A stretch of 64,000 nucleotides of DNA from Haloplanus sp. GDY1 (GTDB lineage: Archaea > Halobacteriota > Halobacteria > Halobacteriales > Haloferacaceae). A program made the position numbers and the translations under genes. The DNA is taken from NCBI RefSeq assembly GCF_023703775.1, contig NZ_CP098514.1, positions 2,763,998-2,827,997 of the forward strand. Direction: 5' to 3'. This document shows, piece by piece, positions 26,251 to 34,902 of this stretch (position 1 is the first letter of the stretch; the number at the start of each line of letters is the position of its first letter). Below the pieces are notes generated by a model. The model had not been told where the DNA came from. It did no database searches and saw only the letters and a program-made list of their open reading frames with translations.

Positions 26251-27329
26251 ATCGGCTCGAAGTTCCGCCACTGTTCAACCCAGCCGTCCCACGGCGCCGC
26301 GTCGTCGGGCGTTTTGTTGCCGAGGACGATCTCGAACGTGGGCATGTTGATGTTGTAGGCGATCTCCTCGTAGCCCCAGTTCTCCTCGACCCACTCCTCA
26401 CGAACGCCGGCGTACGGCGTCACGGGGAAGTACGCATCCACGGCCGTCTCGCGGACGAGCTGCTGGGCCGGGCGCTGGGACTCGAAGACGCCGTTGGCGA
26501 TGTACTCGATGTCGTTCTCGCGGATGACCGCCGCCGCTTCGCGTATGTCCGCGGGCTTGACGTCGCCGCTCGCCGCCAGGCTCGTCACCAGCGGTCGCAT
26601 TCGCACGCCGTAGCGTACCCCGATGTACTGGAAGGCGTTGTGCGCGGCCAGCTGGACGATGTCGCGCTCGGCTCGGTCGAAGACGGCCTCGTAGTCCGAA
26701 TCGATTCGTTCGAGCACCTCGGACTTGTACGTCTCGGCGTTCTCACGGAAGGCGTCGGCGTGCTCCGGGACCACCTCGGCGAACCCGTCGGCGATGTTGT
26801 CGACGGACTCCTTCGCGCGCCGGGGATCCAGCCAGAAATGCGGGTCCTTCCCGCGCTGAGCGCCGACGCCCTCCTCCTCACGATCGAGGGACGCGGCGAG
26901 ATCCACCAGGTCGATGCCCTTCCGGGCGTTGATGAGCGCCGTGTCCACGTCGTCCCCTTCGATCGTCTGGATGGCGCGGTCGGCCCAGGGTTGGAAGTCT
27001 GCCCCGACGTGAACGAACGCGTCCGCCTCGATGATGCGCTGGGTGATACTGGCGTTGGGCTCCCACCCGTGGCCGTGCAGTCCCGTCGGAACGAGGTTCT
27101 CCACCGTCAGCGGGGTCCCGTCGGCGATCTGCCGGCCGAAGTCGAAGAAGCTGAAAAACGAGGCCACGGCGACCGGCCCGTCGCGTCCGCCGTCACCGCT
27201 ACTCTCGGCCTGTCCTGGCGCGCTCGGCAGTGCCGTGCATCCGGCCACCCCCGCGAGCGTCGCGGCACCGCCGGCGCGTAGCGCGTCCCGTCGCGTCACT
27301 GCCCGTCCGCCGTCCTCCTTGCGTGTCAT
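26247..27329 (-). CDS. znuA: metal ABC transporter substrate-binding lipoprotein (ZnuA family)
   Basis: 360 residues. A Tat-type lipoprotein signal is visible: TRRDALRAGG then a lipobox AGVAGC, so the protein is exported folded and lipid-anchored. Candidate metal ligands are His in LHGHGWEP, His in KDPHFWLDPR and His in LAAHNAFQYIG. No His-rich loop is present, unlike many zinc-specific ZnuA proteins, so Mn or a mixed specificity is possible. First gene of the operon, preceded by an AT-rich promoter with a palindrome. Confidence 0.9.
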   Translation of the reverse strand: MTRKEDGGRAVTRRDALRAGGAATLAGVAGCTALPSAPGQAESSGDGGRDGPVAVASFFSFFDFGRQIADGTPLTVENLVPTGLHGHGWEPNASITQRIIEADAFVHVGADFQPWADRAIQTIEGDDVDTALINARKGIDLVDLAASLDREEEGVGAQRGKDPHFWLDPRRAKESVDNIADGFAEVVPEHADAFRENAETYKSEVLERIDSDYEAVFDRAERDIVQLAAHNAFQYIGVRYGVRMRPLVTSLAASGDVKPADIREAAAVIRENDIEYIANGVFESQRPAQQLVRETAVDAYFPVTPYAGVREEWVEENWGYEEIAYNINMPTFEIVLGNKTPDDAAPWDGWVEQWRNFEPI

Positions 27330-27347
27330 AGATCACCACCAACACTG

Positions 27348-27365
27348 TAGATTAGCCGCATCTAA
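27348..27365. promoter_or_regulatory. palindrome near the znuA start site, candidate metal-regulator operator
   Basis: TAGAT (27348-27352) and ATCTA (27360-27364) are inverted around a 7-bp core. The nested TTAG...CTAA adds further symmetry. A direct echo, TGTAGATTA, occurs at 27390-27398. The palindrome sits between the TATA element and the predicted start, where a DtxR/SirR-type repressor would block transcription. The regulator identity is inferred. Confidence 0.4.
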
Positions 27366-27374
27366 TTTATTATT
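27366..27374 (-). promoter_or_regulatory. TATA element of the znuACB operon
   Basis: The minus strand reads AATAATAAA about 40 nt before the ATG at 27329, giving a leader of roughly 10-15 nt. Confidence 0.5.
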
Positions 27375-27410
27375 TTCTGGGGACGCACTTGTAGATTATG
27401 GTTCAAAAAT

Positions 27411-27572
27411 AGCGGCCTCGGAACTCACGACTCCGGAGCGGTCCGTCGTGACCGGTTTAGCGCGGCTACAGACGCCGCACGTTCTAGTCGCTACGGATGC
27501 CGCGCCCCCGACAGCCTCGGCACTCACGACTCGGGATCTCTCCATAGTGACTGTGTTTAGCACGCCTGTAGA
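27411..27572. repeat. imperfect direct repeat of about 58 bp, period about 100 bp
   Basis: The copy at 27413-27472 and the copy at 27512-27572 share CCTCGG(A/C)ACTCACGACTC at one end and GTTTAGC with C(G/C)GC at the other, with one indel. A third, shorter match to the start of the unit is at 28424-28449. None is coding. The copies lie between the VapC-like gene and the znu operon. Origin unknown; remnants of a mobile element's ends are possible. Confidence 0.5.
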
Positions 27573-27586
27573 GCTCGCTCGCTCCG

Positions 27587-28057
27587 TTACTGCTCGTCCA
27601 GCATCCGGATGCCGCGCTCCACGACTGCCTCGGTCACGAAGAGACTCGTCTCACGCTGGAGTGCTCGCATACGCGATGCCGCTTCGTCTCTGTCGAGCAA
27701 TCCGCGGCCGTACCCGAGCGCGATGACGCCGATAGAACCGTGTACTTCGACGCCCGCGTCGGATGCTGCCTCTCGGGCGGCGAGGTCGTCGGTTAGGAGA
27801 ACACCTCCCCGCTCTTCAGCGACCGCAATCGCGGCGCGTTCTCCAGCGTCCAGTTCCTCAGTTCCGACTCGGCTTTCGTCGGCTTCGACGAGTTCGTACG
27901 AGAGGTCGGCCAATCGGTCCGGAACACCACCGGCGTCGACCTCCTCGTAAACCGTCTCTGGGACGAGGAGTGTGTCGAACGTCGAGAGCAGTTCCAGCGA
28001 ATCGATTTCGGCGAGGTGAATGAGCGGTCCTGCGTCCGAGACAGCCGCAAGCGTCAC
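27587..28057 (-). CDS. PIN-domain toxin of a type II toxin-antitoxin pair (VapC/DUF3368-like)
   Basis: 156 residues. The PIN pattern is visible: an N-terminal VSDAGPLIHLAEID with the first catalytic Asp, E in DAGERAAIAVAEE, and GVLLTDDLAAREAA with the later Asp pair. PIN toxins of this group are Mg-dependent RNases. The start overlaps the antitoxin stop by 4 nt (ATGA-type coupling), so the pair is co-translated. A truncated second copy of its N-terminus lies at 23991-24125 on the other side of the metal transporter. Confidence 0.8.
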   Translation of the reverse strand: MTLAAVSDAGPLIHLAEIDSLELLSTFDTLLVPETVYEEVDAGGVPDRLADLSYELVEADESRVGTEELDAGERAAIAVAEERGGVLLTDDLAAREAASDAGVEVHGSIGVIALGYGRGLLDRDEAASRMRALQRETSLFVTEAVVERGIRMLDEQ

Positions 28058-28305
28058 GCGTTCAGACCCCAGTCGACGTCTTCCTCGACGACCTCACGCT
28101 CTCGCTCCGCTCGCTCGACTTTCGTCCGACCGACACGTTCGATTGCTTCCTCGCGGTCGAGTTCGCCGTCGAGGTACCGCGCGAGAACGAGGTCCTCCCA
28201 CAGGTCTTCGAGACCACGTTCGAGCGCCCGCTCGAATACTTCGGACTCCGGAAGACCGCGGGCTTCGGCGATTTCTCGAACCCGCCCGGAGATCTCGGCG
28301 GTCAT
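28054..28305 (-). CDS. antitoxin of the VapB/ribbon-helix-helix-like type
   Basis: 83 acidic residues: MTAEISGRVREIAEARGLPE resembles a short DNA-binding N-terminus, followed by SEVFERALERGLEDLWEDL and a charged C-terminal helix that would wrap the toxin. It precedes the PIN gene with a 4-nt overlap, the standard antitoxin-first order. A TTAAA element at 28331-28335 (minus strand GATTTAAGA) predicts a leaderless transcript from about 28307, likely autoregulated by the complex. No sequence family is asserted beyond this. Confidence 0.7.
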   Translation of the reverse strand: MTAEISGRVREIAEARGLPESEVFERALERGLEDLWEDLVLARYLDGELDREEAIERVGRTKVERAEREREVVEEDVDWGLNA

Positions 28306-28423
28306 ATCGTATGATTGCTCGGCAGCGTTCTTAAATCCGTGTCTGCCTGCCCGGCGTAGATCTGACCGGGGCCTATGTCTACCGTGGCCATATCCAAGTT
28401 CCCTCAGAGACGGCTTCGACCGT

Positions 28424-28449
28424 CAGAAATGGCGGCCTCGGCACTCATA
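28424..28449. repeat. third copy of the GCGGCCTCGG repeat, upstream side of the toxin-antitoxin pair
   Basis: CAGAAATGGCGGCCTCGGCA then CTCA matches CAAAAATAGCGGCCTCGGAA then CTCA at 27404 with three differences. The two copies lie about 1 kb apart in direct orientation and bracket the toxin-antitoxin genes. The surrounding 28306-28585 gap (280 bp) otherwise holds only the antitoxin promoter and the weak CTTTGTATC element before the ATPase gene. Confidence 0.45.
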
Positions 28450-28585
28450 GGGCTCGTCGCCGCCGGGTGCCACCCCGACTCGGAGCGGTGCGCTCGTCAT
28501 CGGCCGTTCGACGCTCCGTACCCGAGGCCCAAACGGGTTTCCCTCCACCCACGCCTTTGTATCGCCCTGGCCCGTACCGGGGTTC

Positions 28586-29527
28586 ATGACCGACGACGCG
28601 AGCGACGTCGTCCTCTACGGCGGGAAGGGCGGCGTCGGGAAGACGACCTGTGCGGCGGCCCACGGCCTCGCGCTCGCCCGGTCGGGCGTCGAGACGCTCG
28701 TCGTGTCGACGGACCCGGCCCACTCGCTCGGCGACGCCTTCGGCCGCGACCTGGGTGCCGACCCGACCGAAATCGAGGGGTCGCTCTCGGCGCTGGAGGT
28801 CGACCCCGAAACCGGGCAGGACGCCTACCGGGGCGTCGTCGAGGCGCTCGCCGCCGAGTTTCGCGACGCCGGCCTCCGACTCGACGACGGTGACCTCGAA
28901 CGCCTGTTCGAGGCGGGACTCATTCCGGGGGGCGACGAGGTAGCGGCCCTGGAGTACGTCGCCCGCTACGCCGACGCCGACTACGAGACGGTCGTCTTCG
29001 ACACGGCGCCGACGGGGCACACGCTCCGCCTGCTTGACCTGCCGGCCGTGCTCTCCGAGACGCTGGGCGTCGCGGGCGACGTGCAGCGGCGGGTGCGGCG
29101 GACCGCCCGCGCGGCACGGAGCGTGGTCCTCGGCCCGGCCGCCTACTGGGGTGGCGGTGACGACGAGGACGCCGTGACGGCCCTCCGCGACCGGGTCGCC
29201 CGCGTGGGGGCGCTCCTCCGCGATCCCGACCGCACCCGGTTCCGGGTCGTTCTCACGCCGGAGCGGATGGCCATCGCGGAGACCGAACGGCTGGTCGCCC
29301 GTCTCCGGGAGGCCGCGGTGCCGGTCGACGCACTCGTCGTCAATCGGCTCTTTGCGAACCCCGAGAACTGCGACTGCGACCGGTGTCGACGGGACGAGTG
29401 CCGACACGCCGAGCGCCTCGCGGCCGTCGAGGCGGACTTCGATCACCCCGTCAGGCGCGTGCCGGAACTGGACGCCGAGGCCGAGGGTCTCGACGCCCTC
29501 GGAGCGGTCGGCGAGTCGCTCGTCTAG
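28586..29527 (+). CDS. ArsA/Get3-family ATPase
   Basis: 313 residues. The deviant Walker A GGKGGVGKTT (12-21) carries the signature intermonomer lysine K14. Switch I appears as STDPAHSLGDAFG and switch II as DTAPTGHTLRLL. The CDCDRCRRDEC segment in the last quarter is close to the CxxC by which Get3 dimers bind zinc. The family includes arsenite pump ATPases and tail-anchored membrane protein targeting factors. The cysteine motif and the lack of arsenic genes nearby favour the Get3 role. Its stop shares CTAG with the convergent dys stop. Confidence 0.85.
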   Translation: MTDDASDVVLYGGKGGVGKTTCAAAHGLALARSGVETLVVSTDPAHSLGDAFGRDLGADPTEIEGSLSALEVDPETGQDAYRGVVEALAAEFRDAGLRLDDGDLERLFEAGLIPGGDEVAALEYVARYADADYETVVFDTAPTGHTLRLLDLPAVLSETLGVAGDVQRRVRRTARAARSVVLGPAAYWGGGDDEDAVTALRDRVARVGALLRDPDRTRFRVVLTPERMAIAETERLVARLREAAVPVDALVVNRLFANPENCDCDRCRRDECRHAERLAAVEADFDHPVRRVPELDAEAEGLDALGAVGESLV

Positions 29528-30528
29528 TCCAGTCGGTCCCGCGCCGCGGCGACGAGCAGCGGCAGGGTGATCGTGGCGTCGCCGAGGACGGTGACGTTCT
29601 GCGCGGACTTCTCCAACTTCCCCCAGGACCGCGCCTCGTCGAGGGTCGCCCCGGAGAGGCCGCCGGTCGAGGCGGGGTCGGTCGTGAGCTGGACGCCGTA
29701 GTCGTACGCCTCCGGCACCGTGAGCATCGTCTGCAGGACGAAGTTCTTGGGCACGCCGCCGCCGACGACGGTGGCGCCGGTCCGCTCGGCGTCGAACGCC
29801 ACGTCGGTGACGTTCGTCAGGTCGGCGAGGGCGTCCAGCGTGAACTCCGAGACCTGCGAGTGCATCCACGCCTGGATGCCGAGCACGGAGTCCTGGATCG
29901 CGGGGACGAAGACGGGCACGTCGTTCTCGTAGGCCGCGGCGGCGATGCCGGCGTCCTCGTCGACGTCGGCGTTGGCCGCGGCGTTCGCGCGGCCGAGTTC
30001 CCGCGTGAACTCGCTGATGGCGACCGGCCCCTCGAACGCCGGGAAGACGTGCTCGCGGAGGTGGTTCTCGAACAGCGTGAAGTGTTCCTGCGGGAGGTAG
30101 ACGTTGTAGATGCGGTCGACGCCCTCGTCGCGCAGCCGTTCGTCGTGGTCGCGCTCCTGCCCCTCCGGCCCGGTTCGGCCGTGGTGGTGTTTGCCGCCGA
30201 TGGCCTCGATGCTGTCGTGGGTGAGGTTCGCGCCCGTCGTGACGAGGACGTCGATGTGGCCGTCACGGATCAGGTCGGTCACCACCTGCCGCATTCCGCC
30301 GGGCACCATCGCGCCCGCGAGGCCGAAGAAGTTGGTCACGTCGTCGCGAGCCAGCATCTCGGCGTAGACGTCCACCGCACGCCCCATCTTCGCCGCGCCG
30401 ATGCCCGCCTTGCCGTACTCCGCCGCGAGGTCGCCGGCGGTCATGCCCGCCCGCACCGCGGCGTGGCCGATGGGGTCCTCGTGGAACTCCTCGCGTGGCA
30501 CCTCGCCGTCGGCGTCGTCGTCGGTCAT
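29524..30528 (-). CDS. dys: deoxyhypusine synthase
   Basis: 334 residues. The family signatures GGGVPKNFVLQT, TTDPASTGGLSGATLDEA and SWGKL are present, with K304 as the catalytic lysine that forms the enzyme-aminobutyl intermediate. It modifies the lysine of aIF5A, encoded 2 kb away on the same strand. Between them lie NIF3-like and agmatinase-like genes, matching the order reported for haloarchaea. Haloarchaea lack ordinary spermidine, so the donor is thought to be agmatine-derived. The gene converges with the ATPase gene over a shared CTAG. Confidence 0.95.
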   Translation of the reverse strand: MTDDDADGEVPREEFHEDPIGHAAVRAGMTAGDLAAEYGKAGIGAAKMGRAVDVYAEMLARDDVTNFFGLAGAMVPGGMRQVVTDLIRDGHIDVLVTTGANLTHDSIEAIGGKHHHGRTGPEGQERDHDERLRDEGVDRIYNVYLPQEHFTLFENHLREHVFPAFEGPVAISEFTRELGRANAAANADVDEDAGIAAAAYENDVPVFVPAIQDSVLGIQAWMHSQVSEFTLDALADLTNVTDVAFDAERTGATVVGGGVPKNFVLQTMLTVPEAYDYGVQLTTDPASTGGLSGATLDEARSWGKLEKSAQNVTVLGDATITLPLLVAAARDRLD

Positions 30529-30590
30529 TACTCCCTATCCGCGTCCGAGCGGTTTCAACGGCGCGATCCGTCGCGGACTCGCCGCCGCGC

Positions 30591-31349
30591 TCAGAGCCCC
30601 GTCGGATGCTCGACGTACGTCGTCTCGACGCCCCACTCCTCGATCAGGTCGCCCAGTCGTCGGACGCCGAACGTCTCGGTGGCGTAGTGGCCCGCGAGGA
30701 AGACGTTCAGCCCCCGGTCCCGGGCCTCGTGGTAGGCCTGCTGTTTCCCCTCGCCCGTCACCAGCGCGTCGAGGCCGGCGGCGGCCGCCTCCTCGATCCA
30801 GTCGGCGCCGCTCCCGGTGACGATGCCGACGTCCGTGATCTCCTCGGGGCCGAAGCCGAGGACCCGCGTCTCGGTGTCGAGTTCCCGGTCCAGCAGGGCA
30901 GCCAGGTCGTCGACGGCGTAGGGGTCGGCCGCCCGTCCCCGCGTCCCGACGACTTCGGGGCCGTGGCTCCCGAACGGGGCGCGGTCGTCGAGTCCCAGCA
31001 CGTCGGCGACGCCGGCGGCGTTGCCGAGTTCCTGGTGGCCGTCGAGGGGGAGATGCGAGACGTACAGCGCCACGTCGTTCCGGACGAGCGGTTCGATCCG
31101 GTCGTAGTGGAGGCCGGTGAGTCGGTCGAACCCGCCCCACGCGAGGCCGTGGTGGACGAGCAGGGCGTCGGCGTCGCGCTCGACCGCCGCCTCGATCGTC
31201 GCCTCGGCGGCGTCGACGGCGAGGGCCACGCGCTCGATTTCCCCCTCCCGGCGGCCGACCTGTAGGCCGTTCGCGCTCGCGTCCACGTCGGCGTAGTCGT
31301 CGGTGCGGAGCCGTTCGTCCAGTCGGTCGACGAACTCGCTGCGGTCCAT
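30591..31349 (-). CDS. NIF3/DUF34-family dinuclear metal-binding protein
   Basis: 252 residues. Metal-binding residues typical of the family are visible: ALLVHHGLAWG near residue 85, LYVSHLPLDGH (about 97-107) and the C-terminal AGHYATETFGV. The length equals bacterial YbgI, without the extra middle domain of longer members. Its reaction is not established; hydrolysis of nucleotide- or folate-type GTP-cyclohydrolase-like substrates has been suggested for relatives. It lies between dys and the agmatinase-like gene in a co-directional group, so a link with hypusination is possible but unproven. Confidence 0.88.
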   Translation of the reverse strand: MDRSEFVDRLDERLRTDDYADVDASANGLQVGRREGEIERVALAVDAAEATIEAAVERDADALLVHHGLAWGGFDRLTGLHYDRIEPLVRNDVALYVSHLPLDGHQELGNAAGVADVLGLDDRAPFGSHGPEVVGTRGRAADPYAVDDLAALLDRELDTETRVLGFGPEEITDVGIVTGSGADWIEEAAAAGLDALVTGEGKQQAYHEARDRGLNVFLAGHYATETFGVRRLGDLIEEWGVETTYVEHPTGL

Positions 31350-31380
31350 ACCGACCCGTCGGCCGGCGGGGAGTTGTAAG

Positions 31381-32226
31381 CTACGGGCTCGCGGCGTCGG
31401 CGTGTGCGAAGACGAAGTCCCGGAGGAGCGCCCCGGCGAGCGTCGCGGCCTGCCCGTCGTCGCGGTCGTTCACCTCGACGACGTCGGCGCCGTCGGCGCG
31501 GGGGGCGATCGCCCGGACGACGCCACGGATCTCGCGGGCCGACAGCCCGCCGGGTTCCATCGTTCCCGTTCCCGGTGCGACGGCCGGATCGGCGGCGTCG
31601 ACGTCGACGCTGAGGTAGGTCGTCGCCGAGTCGAGGTCGGCCGCCGCGGCCATCGCCTCGCGGACGGCGTCGGCGCCGCGCTCCGCCACGGCGTCGGGAT
31701 CGACGACGGTCACGTCCCCCTCGCTCGCCCGCCGCCACTCGCGTTCGCTCCCGGCGCGGACGCCGACGATCACCGCGTGTTCCGCGACGTCGAGCGCCCG
31801 TCGCGTCACCGTGGCGTGACTCCAGGGGTCGCCGTCGAACTCGCGTCTGAGGTCGAGGTGGGCGTCGAGACAGACGAACAGGTCCGGGGAGACGGCGCGG
31901 ACGCCGGCGACGGTGACGGTGTGTTCGCCCCCGAGGAGGAGTGGCGTGGCGCCGTCGGCGAGGGCGTCCGACAGTTCGCCCGCGAGGAAGTCGACGTACT
32001 CGGCGGCGTCGGTCCAGGCGTGGAGGTCGCCCGCGTCGTGAACGCCGAGTTCGGAGAAGTGTCGGTCGGTGTGGTGGTCGTAGTCCTCGAACGAGTCGGC
32101 GAAGCGCCGGATCCGGTCGGGACCGAACCGGGTGCCGGGCTGGAACGTCGTGGAGATATCGAGCGGTGCGCCGACGACGACGTAGGCGGCGTCCGCGCGG
32201 TCGGCGGTCGCCCCTGGGAACGTCAT
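31381..32226 (-). CDS. agmatinase-like ureohydrolase
   Basis: 281 residues from the ATG at 32226. The binuclear Mn ligands are complete: H102 in LLGGEHT, D121, H123 and D125 in DAHLD, and D208 and D210 in SVDVDAADP. The glycine-rich end of the family (GTGTMEPGGLSARE) follows. It is just downstream of aIF5A and in the dys cluster. In Haloferax an agmatinase-like gene in the same place was linked to deoxyhypusine formation. It may therefore hydrolyse a guanidino group from an agmatine-derived aIF5A intermediate rather than free agmatine. That specific reaction is an inference. Confidence 0.9.
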   Translation of the reverse strand: MTFPGATADRADAAYVVVGAPLDISTTFQPGTRFGPDRIRRFADSFEDYDHHTDRHFSELGVHDAGDLHAWTDAAEYVDFLAGELSDALADGATPLLLGGEHTVTVAGVRAVSPDLFVCLDAHLDLRREFDGDPWSHATVTRRALDVAEHAVIVGVRAGSEREWRRASEGDVTVVDPDAVAERGADAVREAMAAAADLDSATTYLSVDVDAADPAVAPGTGTMEPGGLSAREIRGVVRAIAPRADGADVVEVNDRDDGQAATLAGALLRDFVFAHADAASP

Positions 32227-32299
32227 ACTGGTGGCCGTAACCCGCTCCCGGCGGGTCGCCGCGACGCTCCGGCGACTCGCCCGTGGTTCACGGCTCCCA

Positions 32300-32677
32300 T
32301 TAGCCAACGATCTTCCGCTGGCCCTCGTACTCCAGATACTCGATCTCGTCGTCCGGCGACAGGTCCTCGCCCTCGGGGATCCGCATCGTGAACGTCTCGT
32401 AGGTGTCGAGGTCCATGATCTGGGCGTCGTCGCCGGAGACGGAGACGACCTGTCCGCCCTTCCGCTCGACGATGGGGACCCACACCTTCGCGTCGACCGG
32501 CTGGCTGAGCGAGCGCTTCTTCCCGTCGAAGACGCCCTTGCCCTCGATGCGAGCCTTGGCGCTGCCGTGTTTACCGGGTTTGGCCGTGCTGTACCCGTTG
32601 ATCTTGCACGGGGAATCGTCCATCATCACGTAGCTCCCCTCCTGCAGTTCTCGCACCTGCTTTTGCTCTCTCGCCAT
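32300..32677 (-). CDS. eif5A: translation factor aIF5A
   Basis: 125 residues. The hypusine loop reads [14 protein letters not shown], with K36 as the lysine modified by deoxyhypusine synthase. An SH3-like domain is followed by an OB domain ending [10 protein letters not shown]. It promotes peptide-bond formation at polyproline and other stalling sites on the ribosome. A TTTATAC element about 27 nt upstream of the ATG predicts a leaderless transcript. Agmatinase-like, NIF3-like and dys genes follow on the same strand. Confidence 0.97.
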   Translation of the reverse strand: MAREQKQVRELQEGSYVMMDDSPCKINGYSTAKPGKHGSAKARIEGKGVFDGKKRSLSQPVDAKVWVPIVERKGGQVVSVSGDDAQIMDLDTYETFTMRIPEGEDLSPDDEIEYLEYEGQRKIVG

Positions 32678-32700
32678 ACGGACGGATAACGGAAGCCGGT

Positions 32701-32708
32701 GTATAAAC
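32701..32708 (-). promoter_or_regulatory. TATA element of aIF5A
   Basis: The minus strand reads GTTTATAC centred about 27 nt before the ATG at 32677, giving a leaderless mRNA. Confidence 0.55.
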
Positions 32709-32751
32709 GGTTTGGAAAGCCCTGCGGGCGGGTACTCGCGGCGGCGACGCC

Positions 32752-34425
32752 CTACTCGTCGCGGCGGCGACGCATCTCCTGTCTGGTGAACTGCGGCCGT
32801 GCGCGCACGCCCCGCTTTCGCCGGAGCGAGCGATAGAGCAGGAGGCCGATCGGGAGCGTGACGACCCCCGCGACGACGGCCGCCTCCGGCGCCTCGTTGA
32901 AGGAGTAGAGGATGGCCGTCGAGAGCACGCCCACCGCGGCCAGGATGCTGTAGGCGATCCGTTTCGCCAGCCGATCCAGCACGTCGTGTTCGTCGTCGAG
33001 TTGCACCTGGACCGTCAGGTCGTCGCGCTGGACCCGGTCGAGCACGTCGTCGAGTTTCGGGGGGACGGTCACCAGCGAGCGGGCGGTCTCCTCCAGTTGG
33101 TCGCCCGCCGACTCCACGGCCTGCCGGACCCCCTCCTCGCGATACCCCCGTTCGGTGAGGTAGTCGGTCGCGACGGCGATGAAGTCGAAGTCGGGGTCGA
33201 GAGTGACACACACCCCCTCGACGACCGTCGCGACCCGCAGGATGAGCGCGAAGTTCCGCGGCAGGCGCAGCGGGAACTCGTAGATGGTGTCCTCGACCTG
33301 CTGGATGACCTGCTGGACGCGGTACTGTTCGAGGTCCTCGCCGCGCACGTCCGCGATGGCGAGCTCCATCACCTGTCCCATCACCTCGCGGTCGGCGGTG
33401 GGGCTGAGCGTCCCCATCTCGACCATCGCGTCGAGGATGCCGTCGATGTCCTGGTTGGCGACCGCGATGTAGAACTCCACGATCTTCTCCTGGAAGAACG
33501 CGTCGACGGTCCCGCTCATGCCGAAATCGTAGAAGATGATCGAGCCGTCCTCGGCGACCGACAGGTTGCCGGGATGGGGGTCGGCGTGGAAGACGCCGTC
33601 CTCGATGATCATCTGGAGGTAGATGCGCTGGAGGCTCTCGGCGAGGTCGCTCCGGTCGTGTCCCCGCTCGTCGAGGCGCTCCACGTCGCTGATCTTGACG
33701 CCGTCGATGTACTCCATGACGAGGACGCGCTCGCCGGAGAGTTCGTCGACCGCGTCCGGGATGCGGATGCGGTCGTTGTCGCGGAAGTTGTCGCGGATCT
33801 CGGTCAGCATGCGGCGCTCCCGCGAGTAGTCCATCTCCTCTCTGATCGTGTTGGAGAACTCGTCGGCGAGGTTCGACACCGAGAAGCTCCGGGCCTCGTC
33901 GGTAAAGCGGAGGAGGAGCGGCAGGAGCCACTTGATCGCGCGGAGGTCCGCCTCGACGAGGTCCTCGATGCCGGGGCGGCGCACCTTGATCGCCACCTGC
34001 TCGCCCTCGTAGGTGGCGCGGTACACCTGCCCGAGGCTGGCGCCGCTGATGGCCTCGCGGTCGAAGTCGTCGAACACCTCGTCGACCGGCCCCACGTCCG
34101 CCGCCAGCACCGGCCGGGTCTCCGCCCACGGCGCCGGCGGCACGTCGTCCTGGAGTTTGGTCAGGACGTCGATGTAGGCGGGCGGGAGGATGTCGGGCCG
34201 GGTCGACAGCAACTGTCCGAGCTTGATGAACGTCGGGCCGAGGGTGAGCAGCGAGTCGAGCAGGCGGTCGGCGCGCTCCCGCTGGGTCTCGACGCCGACG
34301 CTGCGCCGACCGCCGAACAGCAGGTACTTCCGGCGGTCCCGGGCGTACGCGACGATCAGCGGGAGGAACTGGTGGATGACGCGGACGAAGCGCCAGTACG
34401 CACGGAGGTTGACCAGCGTAACCAC
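32752..34425 (-). CDS. UbiB/ABC1/ADCK-family atypical kinase
   Basis: 557 residues. KLGQ (68-71), the signature KxGQ helix, is present. The Ala-rich loop reads [12 protein letters not shown] in place of a glycine-rich loop, followed by VAIKVRRPG. The catalytic segment is HADPHPGN with DFGMSG. Two hydrophobic spans near the C-terminus anchor it in the membrane. The family acts in isoprenoid quinone or lipid homeostasis; in haloarchaea the partner quinone is menaquinone. Its start is 6 nt from the Hsp20 gene stop, so the pair is one transcript. Confidence 0.9.
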   Translation of the reverse strand: MVTLVNLRAYWRFVRVIHQFLPLIVAYARDRRKYLLFGGRRSVGVETQRERADRLLDSLLTLGPTFIKLGQLLSTRPDILPPAYIDVLTKLQDDVPPAPWAETRPVLAADVGPVDEVFDDFDREAISGASLGQVYRATYEGEQVAIKVRRPGIEDLVEADLRAIKWLLPLLLRFTDEARSFSVSNLADEFSNTIREEMDYSRERRMLTEIRDNFRDNDRIRIPDAVDELSGERVLVMEYIDGVKISDVERLDERGHDRSDLAESLQRIYLQMIIEDGVFHADPHPGNLSVAEDGSIIFYDFGMSGTVDAFFQEKIVEFYIAVANQDIDGILDAMVEMGTLSPTADREVMGQVMELAIADVRGEDLEQYRVQQVIQQVEDTIYEFPLRLPRNFALILRVATVVEGVCVTLDPDFDFIAVATDYLTERGYREEGVRQAVESAGDQLEETARSLVTVPPKLDDVLDRVQRDDLTVQVQLDDEHDVLDRLAKRIAYSILAAVGVLSTAILYSFNEAPEAAVVAGVVTLPIGLLLYRSLRRKRGVRARPQFTRQEMRRRRDE

Positions 34426-34431
34426 CCGGGC

Positions 34432-34788
34432 TTACGCGTCCTCGATGGGGATGGACTGCTCCGGCGCGGCCTCGTATTTCGGCAGGTGGAGTTCGAGGAC
34501 GCCCCGCTCCATCTCCCCCTCGGCGCCCGCCCCCGTCGCGTCCGGCGGCAGCGGAAGTTCCGCGTCCAGAAACAGCGGCCGGTCCTCGCGCACGTAGTCG
34601 AACGACTCGGGGAGCGCCTTCTCCCGTCGTGCCTCGATGTGCAGCCGCCCCTTCTCGATCCGGATGTCGACCGTCTCCGCGGTCGCGCCGGGAAGATCGA
34701 CGACCAGCAGGTACGCGTCCTCGCTCTCGAGCAGATCCGCGAACACTGCCTCGGGGAGGTCCCGAAGCGCGTCCCGCAGTGCTGACAT
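34432..34788 (-). CDS. Hsp20/alpha-crystallin family small heat-shock protein
   Basis: 118 residues from the ATG at 34788. The alpha-crystallin core is visible as [18 protein letters not shown] then [11 protein letters not shown], ending with [20 protein letters not shown], which contains the dimer-forming and I-x-I-like tail. It is short at the N-terminus, suggesting small oligomers. It binds unfolding proteins without ATP. A CTTTTTCG element about 30 nt upstream could be its promoter; it diverges from moeA. Confidence 0.88.
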   Translation of the reverse strand: MSALRDALRDLPEAVFADLLESEDAYLLVVDLPGATAETVDIRIEKGRLHIEARREKALPESFDYVREDRPLFLDAELPLPPDATGAGAEGEMERGVLELHLPKYEAAPEQSIPIEDA

Positions 34789-34902
34789 GGGACGGAATAA
34801 GGAACGGGGATCGAAAAAGGCCGCGGTGTGTGTGTGACGGGACCGCATCCCCTCGCCACCGGCCGGCTACGGGTTTTTGTATCCCCGAACGCAAGGACGG
34901 GT

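Noticed and set aside
28306-28585. Plus-strand frame starting MSTVAISKFPQ as a small protein
   Set aside because: It runs into the ATPase gene in a different frame, has no promoter and includes the repeat unit. The ATPase start is well supported.
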